15,750 nt of DNA from Actinobacteria bacterium UBA5176 (GTDB lineage Bacteria > Actinomycetota > UBA4738), in contig DHWS01000051.1 in assembly GCA_002413305.1 (NCBI GenBank), forward strand, positions 1-15,750. The letters are read 5' to 3'. A program made the position numbers and the translations under genes. Of this stretch, positions 7,317 to 14,375 are shown one piece after another. The notes beneath the pieces were generated by a model. It did no database searches. It was not told the DNA's origin and saw only the letters and a list, made by a program, of their open reading frames with translations. Position 1 is the stretch's first letter. The number at the start of each line of letters is the position of its first letter.

Positions 7317-7789
7317 GACGCACCCTCCGATCCGCGTTGTCGCGCCTTCGCTTCCGGGATCTTCCGGAAGTCCCAGGAGGAGATCTCCCCCGGGTCCAGG
7401 CGCATCCATACCCGGTTCAGCCAGCGGTCGTACGGGACCGGATTACCGGCCAGATACTTGTCCGACCAGGCCTGCGTGGCCCGCGGCGCGCGTGGGTCGT
7501 CGTTCGCCAGGCTCACCCGCCCGCGGAGGAGGACACCGCGCAGGACGTCGTACGTCTGACCGTCGTCGACCACGGCGGCGGCCAGACCGGAGCCGCGGAG
7601 GAGGTTCTCGACGGTCACGTTGCCCAGGGTCGAGTTCAGGTACATAGCGCCCTCGAGCCACACGAACCACAGCGGCACCACATGGGGCCGGCAGCCCGCG
7701 TCCACGCTGGCCACCCGTACCGTTCGCTCCGAGGCCAGGAAGTCCTCCAGTTCCGCCTCCGATAGCGAGAGGTCCAGCTTCTTCGTCAT
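7313..7789 (-). CDS. Pyridoxamine 5'-phosphate oxidase-like split-barrel protein (FMN or F420 binding)
   Basis: The 158-residue protein belongs to the putative PNPOx/FDOR split-barrel superfamily, whose members bind FMN, F420 or haem and often reduce small substrates. Family features are TVRVASVDAGCRPHVVPLWF at 23-42, a beta strand with MYLNS at 49-53, AAAVVDDGQTYDVLRGV at 70-86, and the C-terminal WMRLDPGEISSWDFRKI at 128-144. Cofactor and substrate cannot be read from the sequence; F420 is plausible in actinobacteria but not shown. ATG 7789 lies six bases after the alpha/beta hydrolase stop, with GGGGGAG in that gene's last codons serving as Shine-Dalgarno at about 11 bases. Its end overlaps folB by four bases. 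This gene is not at this place in the mycobacterial fol operon. Confidence 0.86.
   Translation of the reverse strand: MTKKLDLSLSEAELEDFLASERTVRVASVDAGCRPHVVPLWFVWLEGAMYLNSTLGNVTVENLLRGSGLAAAVVDDGQTYDVLRGVLLRGRVSLANDDPRAPRATQAWSDKYLAGNPVPYDRWLNRVWMRLDPGEISSWDFRKIPEAKARQRGSEGAS
7324..7328 (-). promoter_or_regulatory. Ribosome binding site of folB
   Basis: GGAGG on the minus strand lies seven bases before GTG 7316, inside the end of the upstream coding region. It decides the folB start in favour of this GTG over any start further upstream in the same open frame. Confidence 0.7.
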
Positions 7790-7795
7790 GGCCGC

Positions 7796-8710
7796 TCAGT
7801 CTCCCCCGCCATCCAGCCCGGTGTCGAAGAACGCCCCGGGGGGCCGCTCGAGGAACACCGGCACGGGGCCGTGGTGGTGCCCGTGCGTCTCGTGGAGGTA
7901 GCGCGAACGCAGGTATTCGCTGACCAGCGGCCCGACGGACTGGGGCGCGTCCTCGTTGACGAAGTGGGAGCATCCAGGGAGCAACGCGACGGTGGACCCG
8001 TCCACCAGGTCGCCGATCCGCTCGCCCAGTTCGCTCGGCAGGAACGGGTCGTCTTCGCCCCACACCACCAGCAGCGGGATGTCGAGCGCGCGGAGCTCGT
8101 CGTCGCGGCCGGCCAGTCCCTCCCCGGTGATGCCTCGCACGGCGCGAAGGAACGCCGCCGGCTCTCGGCGCCATGGCTCGACGTAGGCATCGAGGTCCCG
8201 TTCGGTCAGCCGTCCCTCGTGCTGGATACCCAGGTCGAACGTCAACCGCACCACGGCCTCCACGAACTCCTCCGTCAACTGGGCGGGTGTGACGCCCTGG
8301 AGCATCTTCACGCTCTCGATCGGCCACGCGTCGAAGCAAACCGAATCGAGGAGCACCAGAGATCGGACGCGGGCGCGCCCGTCGAGGGTCAGCAACTGCG
8401 CCACCCCTCCGCCGATGTCGTGGCCGACCACGGCGAGCTCGTCGATCCCGAGGGCCTCGAGGAGCTCGCTGACGTATCGGGTCTGCGCGCGCTCGGTGAG
8501 GTCGGCGCCCTCCGGCCGATCGCTATCACCGTAGCCGAGCAGATCCGGCGCGATCACCCGCATCCGGGCCGACAGCAGCGGGATCTCGCGCCGCCACAGG
8601 TACGAGGAGGTCGGGAACCCGTGGATCAGCAGGACCGCCGGTCCCTCGCCCAGGTCGACGTACGCCAGCTCGCCGGCCGAGACCTGAGCCCGCCGCCTCT
8701 CGGAGCTCAT
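7796..8710 (-). CDS. Alpha/beta hydrolase with Asp nucleophile (epoxide hydrolase/dehalogenase-like)
   Basis: The 304-residue protein is a cap-containing alpha/beta-fold hydrolase. The oxyanion segment is LLIHGFPTSSYLWRRE (27-42) and the nucleophile elbow is VVGHDIGGGVAQ (94-105) with Asp98 in place of Ser. The probable acid is Asp221 in WGEDDPFLP, and the catalytic His is H249 in GCSHFVNED. An Asp nucleophile with a neighbouring cap (about 130-205) is typical of epoxide hydrolases and haloalkane or haloacetate dehalogenases; DLLGYGDSDRP also fits. The Trp that follows Asp in many haloalkane dehalogenases is Ile here, so dehalogenation is doubtful. The tail after residue 270 carries HETHGHHHG, a histidine cluster. 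ATG 8710 overlaps the folP stop by four bases (ATGA). Earlier in-frame sequence lies across folP and is excluded. Substrate unknown. Confidence 0.88.
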   Translation of the reverse strand: MSSERRRAQVSAGELAYVDLGEGPAVLLIHGFPTSSYLWRREIPLLSARMRVIAPDLLGYGDSDRPEGADLTERAQTRYVSELLEALGIDELAVVGHDIGGGVAQLLTLDGRARVRSLVLLDSVCFDAWPIESVKMLQGVTPAQLTEEFVEAVVRLTFDLGIQHEGRLTERDLDAYVEPWRREPAAFLRAVRGITGEGLAGRDDELRALDIPLLVVWGEDDPFLPSELGERIGDLVDGSTVALLPGCSHFVNEDAPQSVGPLVSEYLRSRYLHETHGHHHGPVPVFLERPPGAFFDTGLDGGGD

Positions 8711-9561
8711 GCGTGTCGGATCGCGTCGACCATGCGGACCACCCGGACCATCTCCCGGACGTCGTGGACCCGGACGACATGGGCGCCGTTCCCCGCCAGC
8801 CAGGCCACCGCGCCGGCGGTCCCCTCGACCCGGTCGGTCACCTCGGCGTCCAGCACGTGCCCGATGAACGACTTCCGCGACGGGCCGGCCAGGATCGGCC
8901 GGCCCAGCTCCCCGAACTCGCCCACCCGGCGCATCAACTGCAGGCTTTGCGGAGTGGTCTTCGCGAAGCCGAGACCCGGATCGACGCACAGACATTCGAA
9001 CGGGATGCCCGCCTGGAGGGCCGCCTGGAGGCGCTGGCGCAGGGCATCTCGCACGTCGACGACCACGTCGCCGTACTCCGTCAGCTTCGCCATGGTCGAC
9101 GGATCTCCCCGCATGTGCATGAGGACGAACCCGGCCCCGGAGCCGCGCACCGCCTCGAGCATGGCCGGGTCGGCTCCGCCGGTCACGTCGTTGACGATCG
9201 TGGCGCCTGCTTCGATCGCCTCCCGCGCTACCTCCGGTTTGCGGGTGTCGATGGAGACCGGGATGCCGCCACCGACCTCGACGGCCAGCCGCTTCACCAC
9301 CGGCAGCACACGGTCCGCTTCTTCACGCCACGGCACCGCTCGCGCGCCGGGCCGGGTGGACTCCCCTCCGAGGTCGAGGATGTCGGCTCCATCGGCGACC
9401 ATCCGGATCCCGGCCGCCACCGCCGTCTCGGGGTCGAAGTGGCGTCCCCCGTCCGAGAACGAATCCGGGGTCACGTTCAGTACGCCCATGACGAGCGTGC
9501 GGGGACCGCATTCGAGCGAGTGCGGGCCGCACTGCCAGCGCAGAGAGGTCACAGCGGCCAT
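8707..9561 (-). CDS. folP: Dihydropteroate synthase
   Basis: FolP condenses hydroxymethyldihydropterin pyrophosphate with p-aminobenzoate to dihydropteroate; it is the sulfonamide target. The 284 residues form a TIM barrel with the family blocks in order: VMGVLNVTPDSFSDGG (24-39), LDLGGESTRPGA (62-73), PVSIDTRK (101-108), IVNDVTGG (122-129), LMHMRGDPSTM (147-157), VDPGLGFAKT (193-202), LAGPSRKSFIG (224-234) and RVHDV (264-268). ATG 9561 is preferred: it is 14 bases after the folE stop and gives a normal length. The frame opens up to 9705, but that part overlaps folE. There is no strong Shine-Dalgarno. The N-terminus contains two CGP tripeptides (CGPHSLECGP). Confidence 0.96.
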   Translation of the reverse strand: MAAVTSLRWQCGPHSLECGPRTLVMGVLNVTPDSFSDGGRHFDPETAVAAGIRMVADGADILDLGGESTRPGARAVPWREEADRVLPVVKRLAVEVGGGIPVSIDTRKPEVAREAIEAGATIVNDVTGGADPAMLEAVRGSGAGFVLMHMRGDPSTMAKLTEYGDVVVDVRDALRQRLQAALQAGIPFECLCVDPGLGFAKTTPQSLQLMRRVGEFGELGRPILAGPSRKSFIGHVLDAEVTDRVEGTAGAVAWLAGNGAHVVRVHDVREMVRVVRMVDAIRHA

Positions 9562-9575
9562 GCTAGTCGGCGAGG

Positions 9576-10187
9576 TCAGGGACGGCCGCGTCGAACCAGC
9601 TCGAGGGCCTCGGAGCGCGTTCGGGCGTCGGTCCGGAACACTCCGCGTACCGCCGAGGTCGTGGTGATCGAACCGGGCTTGCGCACCCCGCGCATGGTCA
9701 TGCACAGATGTTCGGCCTCGAGCAGGACGAACACCCCCCTCGGCTGCAACGCCCGGTCGAGCGCGTCGGCGATCTCGGTGGTCAGACGCTCCTGGACCTG
9801 GGGTTTCTTGGAGAGCACATCGACCAGCCGGGCGATCTTGGATAGGCCGGTGATCCGGCCGTCGCGGTTCGGCACGTACGCCACGTGTGCCTTGCCGATG
9901 AACGGGACGAGGTGATGCTCGCAGAGCGAAGTCATGGGGATGTCGTGGACCATGATGATCTCGTCGTACGCCGCGCCGGGGATCACCGTCACGATCTCGC
10001 TGGCGTCCACCCCGATCCCCGCGAAGATCTCTTCGTACATACGGGCAACGCGTTCCGGCGTGCCCGCGATCCCGGCCCGTTCGGGGTCCTCGCCGATCCC
10101 TTCCAGGATGCGTCGAACGCCCTGGGCGATCTTCTCCGAGTCGAACGGCACCCGCCGGGCAAGGGGGTCCCGGATCTCCTCCGCCAT
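9576..10187 (-). CDS. folE: GTP cyclohydrolase I (FolE type IA)
   Basis: FolE converts GTP to 7,8-dihydroneopterin triphosphate, the first step of folate synthesis. The 203 residues show the zinc site: C89 and H92 in [10 protein letters not shown], and C162 in [10 protein letters not shown]. Other blocks are [17 protein letters not shown] (42-58), [22 protein letters not shown] (100-121), [11 protein letters not shown] (130-140) and [13 protein letters not shown] (172-184). It is a type IA enzyme, not the zinc-independent FolE2. The start ATG shares one base with the ftsH stop (TGATG), so translation is probably coupled to ftsH, as the same neighbours are in mycobacteria. The phosphatase needed between FolE and FolB is not encoded in an obvious way in the window. 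Confidence 0.97.
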   Translation of the reverse strand: MAEEIRDPLARRVPFDSEKIAQGVRRILEGIGEDPERAGIAGTPERVARMYEEIFAGIGVDASEIVTVIPGAAYDEIIMVHDIPMTSLCEHHLVPFIGKAHVAYVPNRDGRITGLSKIARLVDVLSKKPQVQERLTTEIADALDRALQPRGVFVLLEAEHLCMTMRGVRKPGSITTTSAVRGVFRTDARTRSEALELVRRGRP

Positions 10188-12142
10188 CAGGACAGAGGCC
10201 CTTGTCGGCCCTTGTCGGGCGCCTTCACCGAACGGCGGGCCACCGCGATCCCCGCCCCGCGCTGGCTCTCGTTGCGCTGCGGCCGCTTCATCAGCCCGTC
10301 GAGCAGTTGGACCAGCGATTCCTTCTCGATGGTCTCCTTCTCGATGAGCTGCATGGCGATCACGTGGAGCTTGTCCCGATTCTCGGTGAGGATGTCCAGG
10401 GCCTCGTCGTGGGCCCGGTCGATCAGCGCCCGGATCTCGCTGTCGATCTCGTACGCCACCTGTTCGCTGTAGTCGGGGTGCGAGGCGAAGTCGCGCCCCA
10501 GGAACACCTCGCCCTGCTTCGTCCCGAGGGTCAGCGGACCGAGCCGGTCGGACATCCCGTACTCAGTGACCATCTGGCGCGCGATCTTCGTGGCCCGGTC
10601 GAGGTCGTTCTGGGCCCCCGTGGTGATGTCGCCGAACTCGAGCTCCTCGGACACCCGGCCGCCCAGCAGCATGGCCAGCTCGTCCACCAGCTCCTCCCGG
10701 GTGACCAGGAACTTGTCCTCGGTGGGAAGGGTCATGGTGTAGCCGAGGGCCCGCCCCCTGGGGATAATCGTGATCTTGTGGACCGGGTCGGCGTTGGGGA
10801 GCACGTAGGCGACCAGGGCATGGCCGGCTTCGTGGTACGCGATGACCTTCTTCTCCCGATCCGAGATCAGGCGGGTCCGACGTTCGGGCCCGGCCACCAC
10901 CCGGTCGATCGCTTCCTCCAGCTCGAGCATCGTGATCGAACCCTTCCCCCGGCGGGCGGCGAGCAGCGCACCCTCGTTCACCACGTTGGCCAGGTCCGCG
11001 CCGGTGAACCCCGCCGTGCGCCGCGCCACGACGTCGAGGTCCGCACCCGGGTCGACGGGCTTGCCGCGCGCATGGACTCTCAGGATGCCCTTCCGGCCCT
11101 CCAGGTCCGGGCGGTCGATGACCACCTGCCGGTCGAAGCGGCCGGGACGGAGCAGCGCGGGGTCGAGGATGTCGGGACGGTTCGTGGCGGCCATCAAGAT
11201 GACGCCGGTCCGAGTGTCGAACCCGTCCATCTCCACCAGGAGCTGGTTCAGCGTCTGTTCGCGTTCGTCGTGCCCACCGCCGAGGCCCGCGCCGCGGTGA
11301 CGTCCCACGGCGTCGATCTCATCGATGAACACGATGGCCGGTGCGTTCCCTTTCGCCTGCTCGAACAGGTCACGGACCCGGGCGGCGCCGACCCCCACGA
11401 ACATCTCGACGAAGTCGCTCCCGCTGATAGAGAAGAACGGGACGCCGGCCTCTCCGGCCACCGCCCGGGCGAGGAGGGTCTTGCCCGTCCCGGGCGGTCC
11501 GTACAGCAGGATGCCCTTCGGGACCTTGGCGCCCATCGCCTGGAACTTAGCGGGGTTCTCCAGGTACTCCTTGACCTCTTCGAGCTCCTCCACCGCCTCG
11601 TCGACCCCGGCAACGTCGGCGAAGGTGGTCTTCGGCTGGTCCTTCCCGACAATCTTCGCCTTGGCCTTACCGAACGACATCACCCTGTTCCCGCCGCCCT
11701 GCAGCTGGTTCATGAAGAACAGCAGCACCGCGAAGAGCAGGAGGATGGGCAACAGGTTCACAAGGATCGAGACCAGCGCCGAGCCCTTCTGGGCGTCGGT
11801 GGTCACCGCCGGGTGGTTCGAGGCGCGGAGGATCTGCGCGGTCAGGCTGGATTCGTACTGCGCCGGGTACGTCGTCTCGTACCGGGTCTTGTCGGCCAGC
11901 GTGCCGACGATCCTCTGGTCCCGCTCCAGGAACGTCACGGTCTGGACGTCGCCGGCCTGCAGCGCCGCCTGGAACGCGGGCAGACTGAGCTGGTGCGGCT
12001 GGGGGCCCCGCGTGGCGAAGCTGAGGAAGACCCACAGGAGCCCGACGATCACCAGCAGATAGATGACCGGACCCCGCAGGATGCGACGGACGGTCGAATC
12101 CTGCTTGTTCGTTTGGGGCTCCTCTCGCCGGACGCGGCTCAT
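10187..12142 (-). CDS. ftsH: ATP-dependent zinc metalloprotease FtsH
   Basis: FtsH is a membrane-anchored hexameric AAA+ protease that degrades misfolded membrane proteins and selected regulators. The 651 residues show TM1 at about 25-43 ([17 protein letters not shown]), an extracytoplasmic domain at about 45-122, and TM2 at about 123-145. The AAA+ domain follows, with Walker A GPPGTGKT (215-222), pore loop FVEM (244-247), Walker B VFIDEID (271-277) and the second region of homology [20 protein letters not shown] (319-338). The peptidase site is HEAGH (437-441) with D513 in QNDLDRAT as the likely third ligand. The Arg/Gln-rich C-terminal tail is short. ATG 12142 lacks a clear Shine-Dalgarno; the 90-nt leader holds inverted repeats. 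The stop overlaps folE by one base. Confidence 0.98.
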   Translation of the reverse strand: MSRVRREEPQTNKQDSTVRRILRGPVIYLLVIVGLLWVFLSFATRGPQPHQLSLPAFQAALQAGDVQTVTFLERDQRIVGTLADKTRYETTYPAQYESSLTAQILRASNHPAVTTDAQKGSALVSILVNLLPILLLFAVLLFFMNQLQGGGNRVMSFGKAKAKIVGKDQPKTTFADVAGVDEAVEELEEVKEYLENPAKFQAMGAKVPKGILLYGPPGTGKTLLARAVAGEAGVPFFSISGSDFVEMFVGVGAARVRDLFEQAKGNAPAIVFIDEIDAVGRHRGAGLGGGHDEREQTLNQLLVEMDGFDTRTGVILMAATNRPDILDPALLRPGRFDRQVVIDRPDLEGRKGILRVHARGKPVDPGADLDVVARRTAGFTGADLANVVNEGALLAARRGKGSITMLELEEAIDRVVAGPERRTRLISDREKKVIAYHEAGHALVAYVLPNADPVHKITIIPRGRALGYTMTLPTEDKFLVTREELVDELAMLLGGRVSEELEFGDITTGAQNDLDRATKIARQMVTEYGMSDRLGPLTLGTKQGEVFLGRDFASHPDYSEQVAYEIDSEIRALIDRAHDEALDILTENRDKLHVIAMQLIEKETIEKESLVQLLDGLMKRPQRNESQRGAGIAVARRSVKAPDKGRQGPLS

Positions 12143-12232
12143 GAAAAGTGGGCAGGTCTCTCCCCACCCGGGGCCGCCTTCGGGATGGTAGCACAGGGGT
12201 CGGACAGGCCTCTGACCTGCGGGATCAGTCCC
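12143..12232 (-). promoter_or_regulatory. ftsH leader with inverted repeats
   Basis: This 90-nt gap is the longest in the minus-strand block. A perfect 7-bp inverted repeat, GCAGGTC/GACCTGC, joins 12152-12158 to 12214-12220, so one arm covers positions -10 to -16 before ATG 12142, where a Shine-Dalgarno would lie. A second 5-bp hairpin, 12148-12152 with 12163-12167, has most of that arm in its loop, so the two structures compete. Both are short enough to be chance. A TACCAT on the minus strand is a poor -10 match, with no -35. Confidence 0.25.
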
Positions 12233-12658
12233 TCACGGGGTGGCCAGGCCGGGCAGTCGCATGCCGGAGTCGACCATCACGGTGATCGTGGCGAAAGCGC
12301 CGGCATGGACCGTCACCGTGGCCGCCTGGCCCCGCTGGATGGGGCCGGTTCCGGCAGCGGTGACCGAGTAGGTACCGGGCGGCAGCGGGATGCTGAAGTG
12401 GCCGCTTTCGTCCGACCGGCTGGTCACGCTGAACTTGGTGATCGTTGAGGTCACCGTGACGGAGGTCGCCAGGGGCTTCGGGGGGCAGGGGCTGTCCTCG
12501 CGCTTGACCGGGCAGGTCGGTCCGAGTTCGACGACCCCCCGGACCCCGGAGGAGGAGCCCGCGGCAGAACCGCTGGGGCTGACACCCGGGTTGGTCGAGG
12601 AGGCGCACCCGGTGGCCGCGATCCCGGCCACCACGACGAGCATGAGGATCCGCTTCAC
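12233..12658 (-). CDS. Small lipoprotein with carboxypeptidase-regulatory-like domain
   Basis: The 141-residue protein begins with a lipoprotein signal peptide: KR, then ILMLVVVAGIAATGC, with the lipid-modified Cys probably C18 (Ala at -3 is less usual than Leu). A Ser/Gly/Pro-rich linker runs to about residue 38. After it comes a single beta-sandwich domain: GVRGVVELGPTCPV (38-51), PCPPKPLATSVTVTS (57-71), ESGHFSIPLPPGTYSVTA (84-101), a pattern found in CarboxypepD_reg-like lipoproteins. C49 and C58 could form a disulfide. It probably sits on the outer face of the membrane; its partner is unknown. GTG 12658 has GGAGG 11 bases upstream. It lies between hpt and ftsH, where mycobacteria carry other inserted genes including the lipoprotein gene lpqG. 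Confidence 0.8.
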   Translation of the reverse strand: MKRILMLVVVAGIAATGCASSTNPGVSPSGSAAGSSSGVRGVVELGPTCPVKREDSPCPPKPLATSVTVTSTITKFSVTSRSDESGHFSIPLPPGTYSVTAAGTGPIQRGQAATVTVHAGAFATITVMVDSGMRLPGLATP

Positions 12659-12683
12659 GGCCGTTCGACCCTCCGTGGCCTTC

Positions 12684-12697
12684 GGTGGTTCCCCACC
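12684..12697 (-). terminator. Small GNRA-loop hairpin after hpt
   Basis: On the minus strand GGTGG and CCACC form a 5-bp stem closing a GGAA (GNRA-type) tetraloop, starting four bases after the hpt stop codon and lying in the 43-nt gap before the lipoprotein gene. There is no T-run. It could be a weak terminator, an RNA-stability element or chance. Confidence 0.25.
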
Positions 12698-12701
12698 CAG
12701 T

Positions 12702-13334
12702 CTAGATCGCGTCCCGGTAGACCTCCGGCCGGAGCGTTCCCACGTAGGGGAGGTTGCGGAACCGCTCGGCGAAGTCGAGCCCGTAGCCGACGACGAAGAC
12801 CGGGGGGATCTCGAACAGCCGGTACTTCACCTCCAAGGGGACCTGCTGGACACCCGTCTTCTGCAGGAGCGCGCAGACCTCCAGCGTGGCCGGCTTGCGG
12901 GTCCGCAGGTTCTTCAGCAGGTAGGAGAGGGTAAGGCCGGAGTCGACGATGTCCTCGACCAGCAGGACGTTCCGCCCGGCGATCTCATGGTCGAGGTCCT
13001 TCAGGATCCGCACCACCCCGCTGGTCTGGGTCGCCGCGCCGTAAGAGGAAACCGCCATGAAGTCGAACTCCAGGGGCAGGTCGATGGCCCGAGCCAGGTC
13101 CGCCATGAACACCGACGCGCCCTTCAGGACCCCGATCAGGATGAGATCCCGGCCGGCGTAGTCGCGGGCGATCTGTTCACCGGCTTCGGCGATCCGCCGC
13201 TGGATCTCCTCCTCGGTGAGCAGGATCTGCTCGAGGTCGTTCTCCAAGGTCTGCATGCGACGGTCAAGTCTAGGAACGATGACCTCAGATGACGAACCCG
13301 GGGCGCCCGGGTGCGTGTCCAGCGACGTCTCCAC
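12702..13334 (-). CDS. hpt: Hypoxanthine phosphoribosyltransferase
   Basis: Hpt salvages hypoxanthine, and often guanine, to IMP or GMP using PRPP in the cytoplasm. The PRPP-binding loop VLLVEDIVDSGLTLSYL lies at 123-139 with EDIVDSGLT at 127-135. LILIGVLKGASVFMADL (64-80), the flexible loop FMAVSSYGA (92-100) and the C-terminal PPVFVVGYGLDFAERFRNLPYVG (177 onward) are all family blocks. GTG 13334 is chosen because GGAGG lies five bases upstream and tilS ends only 27 bases before. This adds about 26 non-conserved residues to the usual 180-185. ATG 13256 would give 184 residues, closer to the family, but has no visible Shine-Dalgarno. tilS-hpt-ftsH neighbours are conserved in actinobacteria. 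Confidence 0.95.
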   Translation of the reverse strand: METSLDTHPGAPGSSSEVIVPRLDRRMQTLENDLEQILLTEEEIQRRIAEAGEQIARDYAGRDLILIGVLKGASVFMADLARAIDLPLEFDFMAVSSYGAATQTSGVVRILKDLDHEIAGRNVLLVEDIVDSGLTLSYLLKNLRTRKPATLEVCALLQKTGVQQVPLEVKYRLFEIPPVFVVGYGLDFAERFRNLPYVGTLRPEVYRDAI

Positions 13335-13339
13335 CGACC

Positions 13340-13344
13340 CCTCC
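13340..13344 (-). promoter_or_regulatory. Ribosome binding site deciding the hpt start
   Basis: GGAGG on the minus strand, within GGGAGGGG, lies five bases before GTG 13334 and 17-21 bases after the tilS stop. The internal ATG 13256 has no comparable site, so this supports the longer Hpt. Confidence 0.6.
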
Positions 13345-13361
13345 CTCGTATGCCCTGGTGC

Positions 13362-14363
13362 TCAGGATCTCGCGACCGTCTGGTGGGGGGAAGGGCGAGA
13401 GAGGCGAACATACTCCCTGCCCCGTTCGGCGAGCAAGCCCTTCCCGAGCAAAACCCTCGACCCGGGCCGAGACGTCGACAGCGTCAGGACGCTCTGGATG
13501 TGGGCGGCCGCCGGGGCCAGTCCCGCCTCGAGCAACGCGGTTCGAACGACCCGCGTGGAGAGCGCCTCGGGGAGGTCGCGGAGCGCTTTCGCGCGAAGCT
13601 CGACGGTGCCGTCCTTCCGGCCCGCCATGACCTCGGAGGTCGCTTCGGCCGCCAGACCCTCCAGGAAACCGGCGTCTCGTTCCAGGAGGGCGGCCGACCG
13701 GGCCAGACTGCTCCGGACGTTGCGGCCCAACCGCTCCTCCAGCAGGGGGATGACCCCGTCCCGGATGCCGACCCGAAGATACGCCGGATCCTCGTTCATC
13801 GGATCCCGGCGAGGGCGGAGCCGGAGGGCCCGGCAGAAGGCTTCGGTCTGTTCGCGGGTGGTCTCCAGCAGGGGCCGCACGACCGGCCGGGTGACCGGCT
13901 TCATCGCCGACACAGCGTCGAGCCCGCCCCCCCGCAGCAGGGCCAACAGGACGGTCTCGGCCTGGTCGTCGGCGGTGTGCCCGACGGCAGCCACGCCTCC
14001 CTGCTCCTCGGCCGCGGCCGCCAGGGCTTCGTACCGGACGGTTCGAGCCCACGCCTCGACCGATGCCCCTCGGTTCGGCGTCGAGTGGGCCTCCCGCAGC
14101 ACGAATGGCACGCCCAGCTTCCGGGCCTGCCCCCGAACGTACGCTGCGTCGGACGCAGACCCCGGCCGGAGGTGATGGTCGAAGTGGAAGCAGACGGGTT
14201 CGACCCGCAGCAGGCGCTGGAGCCGCACCATGGCATGGAGGAGGCACAACGAATCGGGACCGCCGGAGACGGCCACGACGACCGTGGAGCCGGGTTCGAG
14301 CATCCGGTGGCGGCGGATCATCCGGGTGACGTCCTGCAGGACCCGGGTGACGGAGGAGCCCAT
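13362..14363 (-). CDS. tilS: tRNA(Ile)-lysidine synthase
   Basis: TilS changes C34 of the CAU-anticodon tRNA-Ile to lysidine with ATP and lysine, so that it reads AUA. The 333 residues show the PP-loop SGGPDS (33-38) in VVVAVSGGPDSLCLLH, then FHFDHHLRPGSASDA (59-73), VEAWARTVRYEAL (102-114), AVGHTADDQAETVLLALLRG (126-145) and the block NEDPAYLRVGIRDGVIPLL (190-208). The C-terminal part after about 220 is short, as in other actinobacterial TilS, and lacks the longer tRNA-binding domain of E. coli. ATG 14363 is 12 bases after the upstream stop; the Shine-Dalgarno is weak. hpt follows after 27 bases. Confidence 0.95.
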   Translation of the reverse strand: MGSSVTRVLQDVTRMIRRHRMLEPGSTVVVAVSGGPDSLCLLHAMVRLQRLLRVEPVCFHFDHHLRPGSASDAAYVRGQARKLGVPFVLREAHSTPNRGASVEAWARTVRYEALAAAAEEQGGVAAVGHTADDQAETVLLALLRGGGLDAVSAMKPVTRPVVRPLLETTREQTEAFCRALRLRPRRDPMNEDPAYLRVGIRDGVIPLLEERLGRNVRSSLARSAALLERDAGFLEGLAAEATSEVMAGRKDGTVELRAKALRDLPEALSTRVVRTALLEAGLAPAAAHIQSVLTLSTSRPGSRVLLGKGLLAERGREYVRLSRPSPHQTVARS

Positions 14364-14375
14364 CGCCGGGGCTGC

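Noticed and set aside
6973..7323. Upstream extension of the folK frame
   Set aside because: It covers folB in another frame; HPPK similarity begins just after GTG 6972.
7796..8710. Naming the hydrolase a haloalkane dehalogenase (dhaA/linB)
   Set aside because: Asp nucleophile fits, but the Trp after it is Ile; the epoxide hydrolase and other subfamilies are equally possible.
8711..8995. Upstream extension of the alpha/beta hydrolase frame
   Set aside because: The added sequence lies across folP, is Arg/Gly-rich without similarity, and the ATGA overlap at 8707-8710 gives a natural start.
7871..9667. Long plus-strand open frame opposite the hydrolase and folP genes
   Set aside because: Spans two well-supported minus-strand genes and shows no protein-like motif.
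10202..12448. Very long open frame on the plus strand opposite ftsH and the lipoprotein gene (748 codons)
   Set aside because: It is the mirror of real genes with strong third-position G/C; its translation is His/Asp/Arg/Val-rich with no domain, and ftsH motifs are unambiguous on the minus strand.
14195..14207. T-arm-like CGGG-TTCGA-CCCG motif suggesting a tRNA
   Set aside because: The loop is two bases short of a T-loop, no acceptor, D or anticodon arms surround it, and it lies inside tilS coding sequence.
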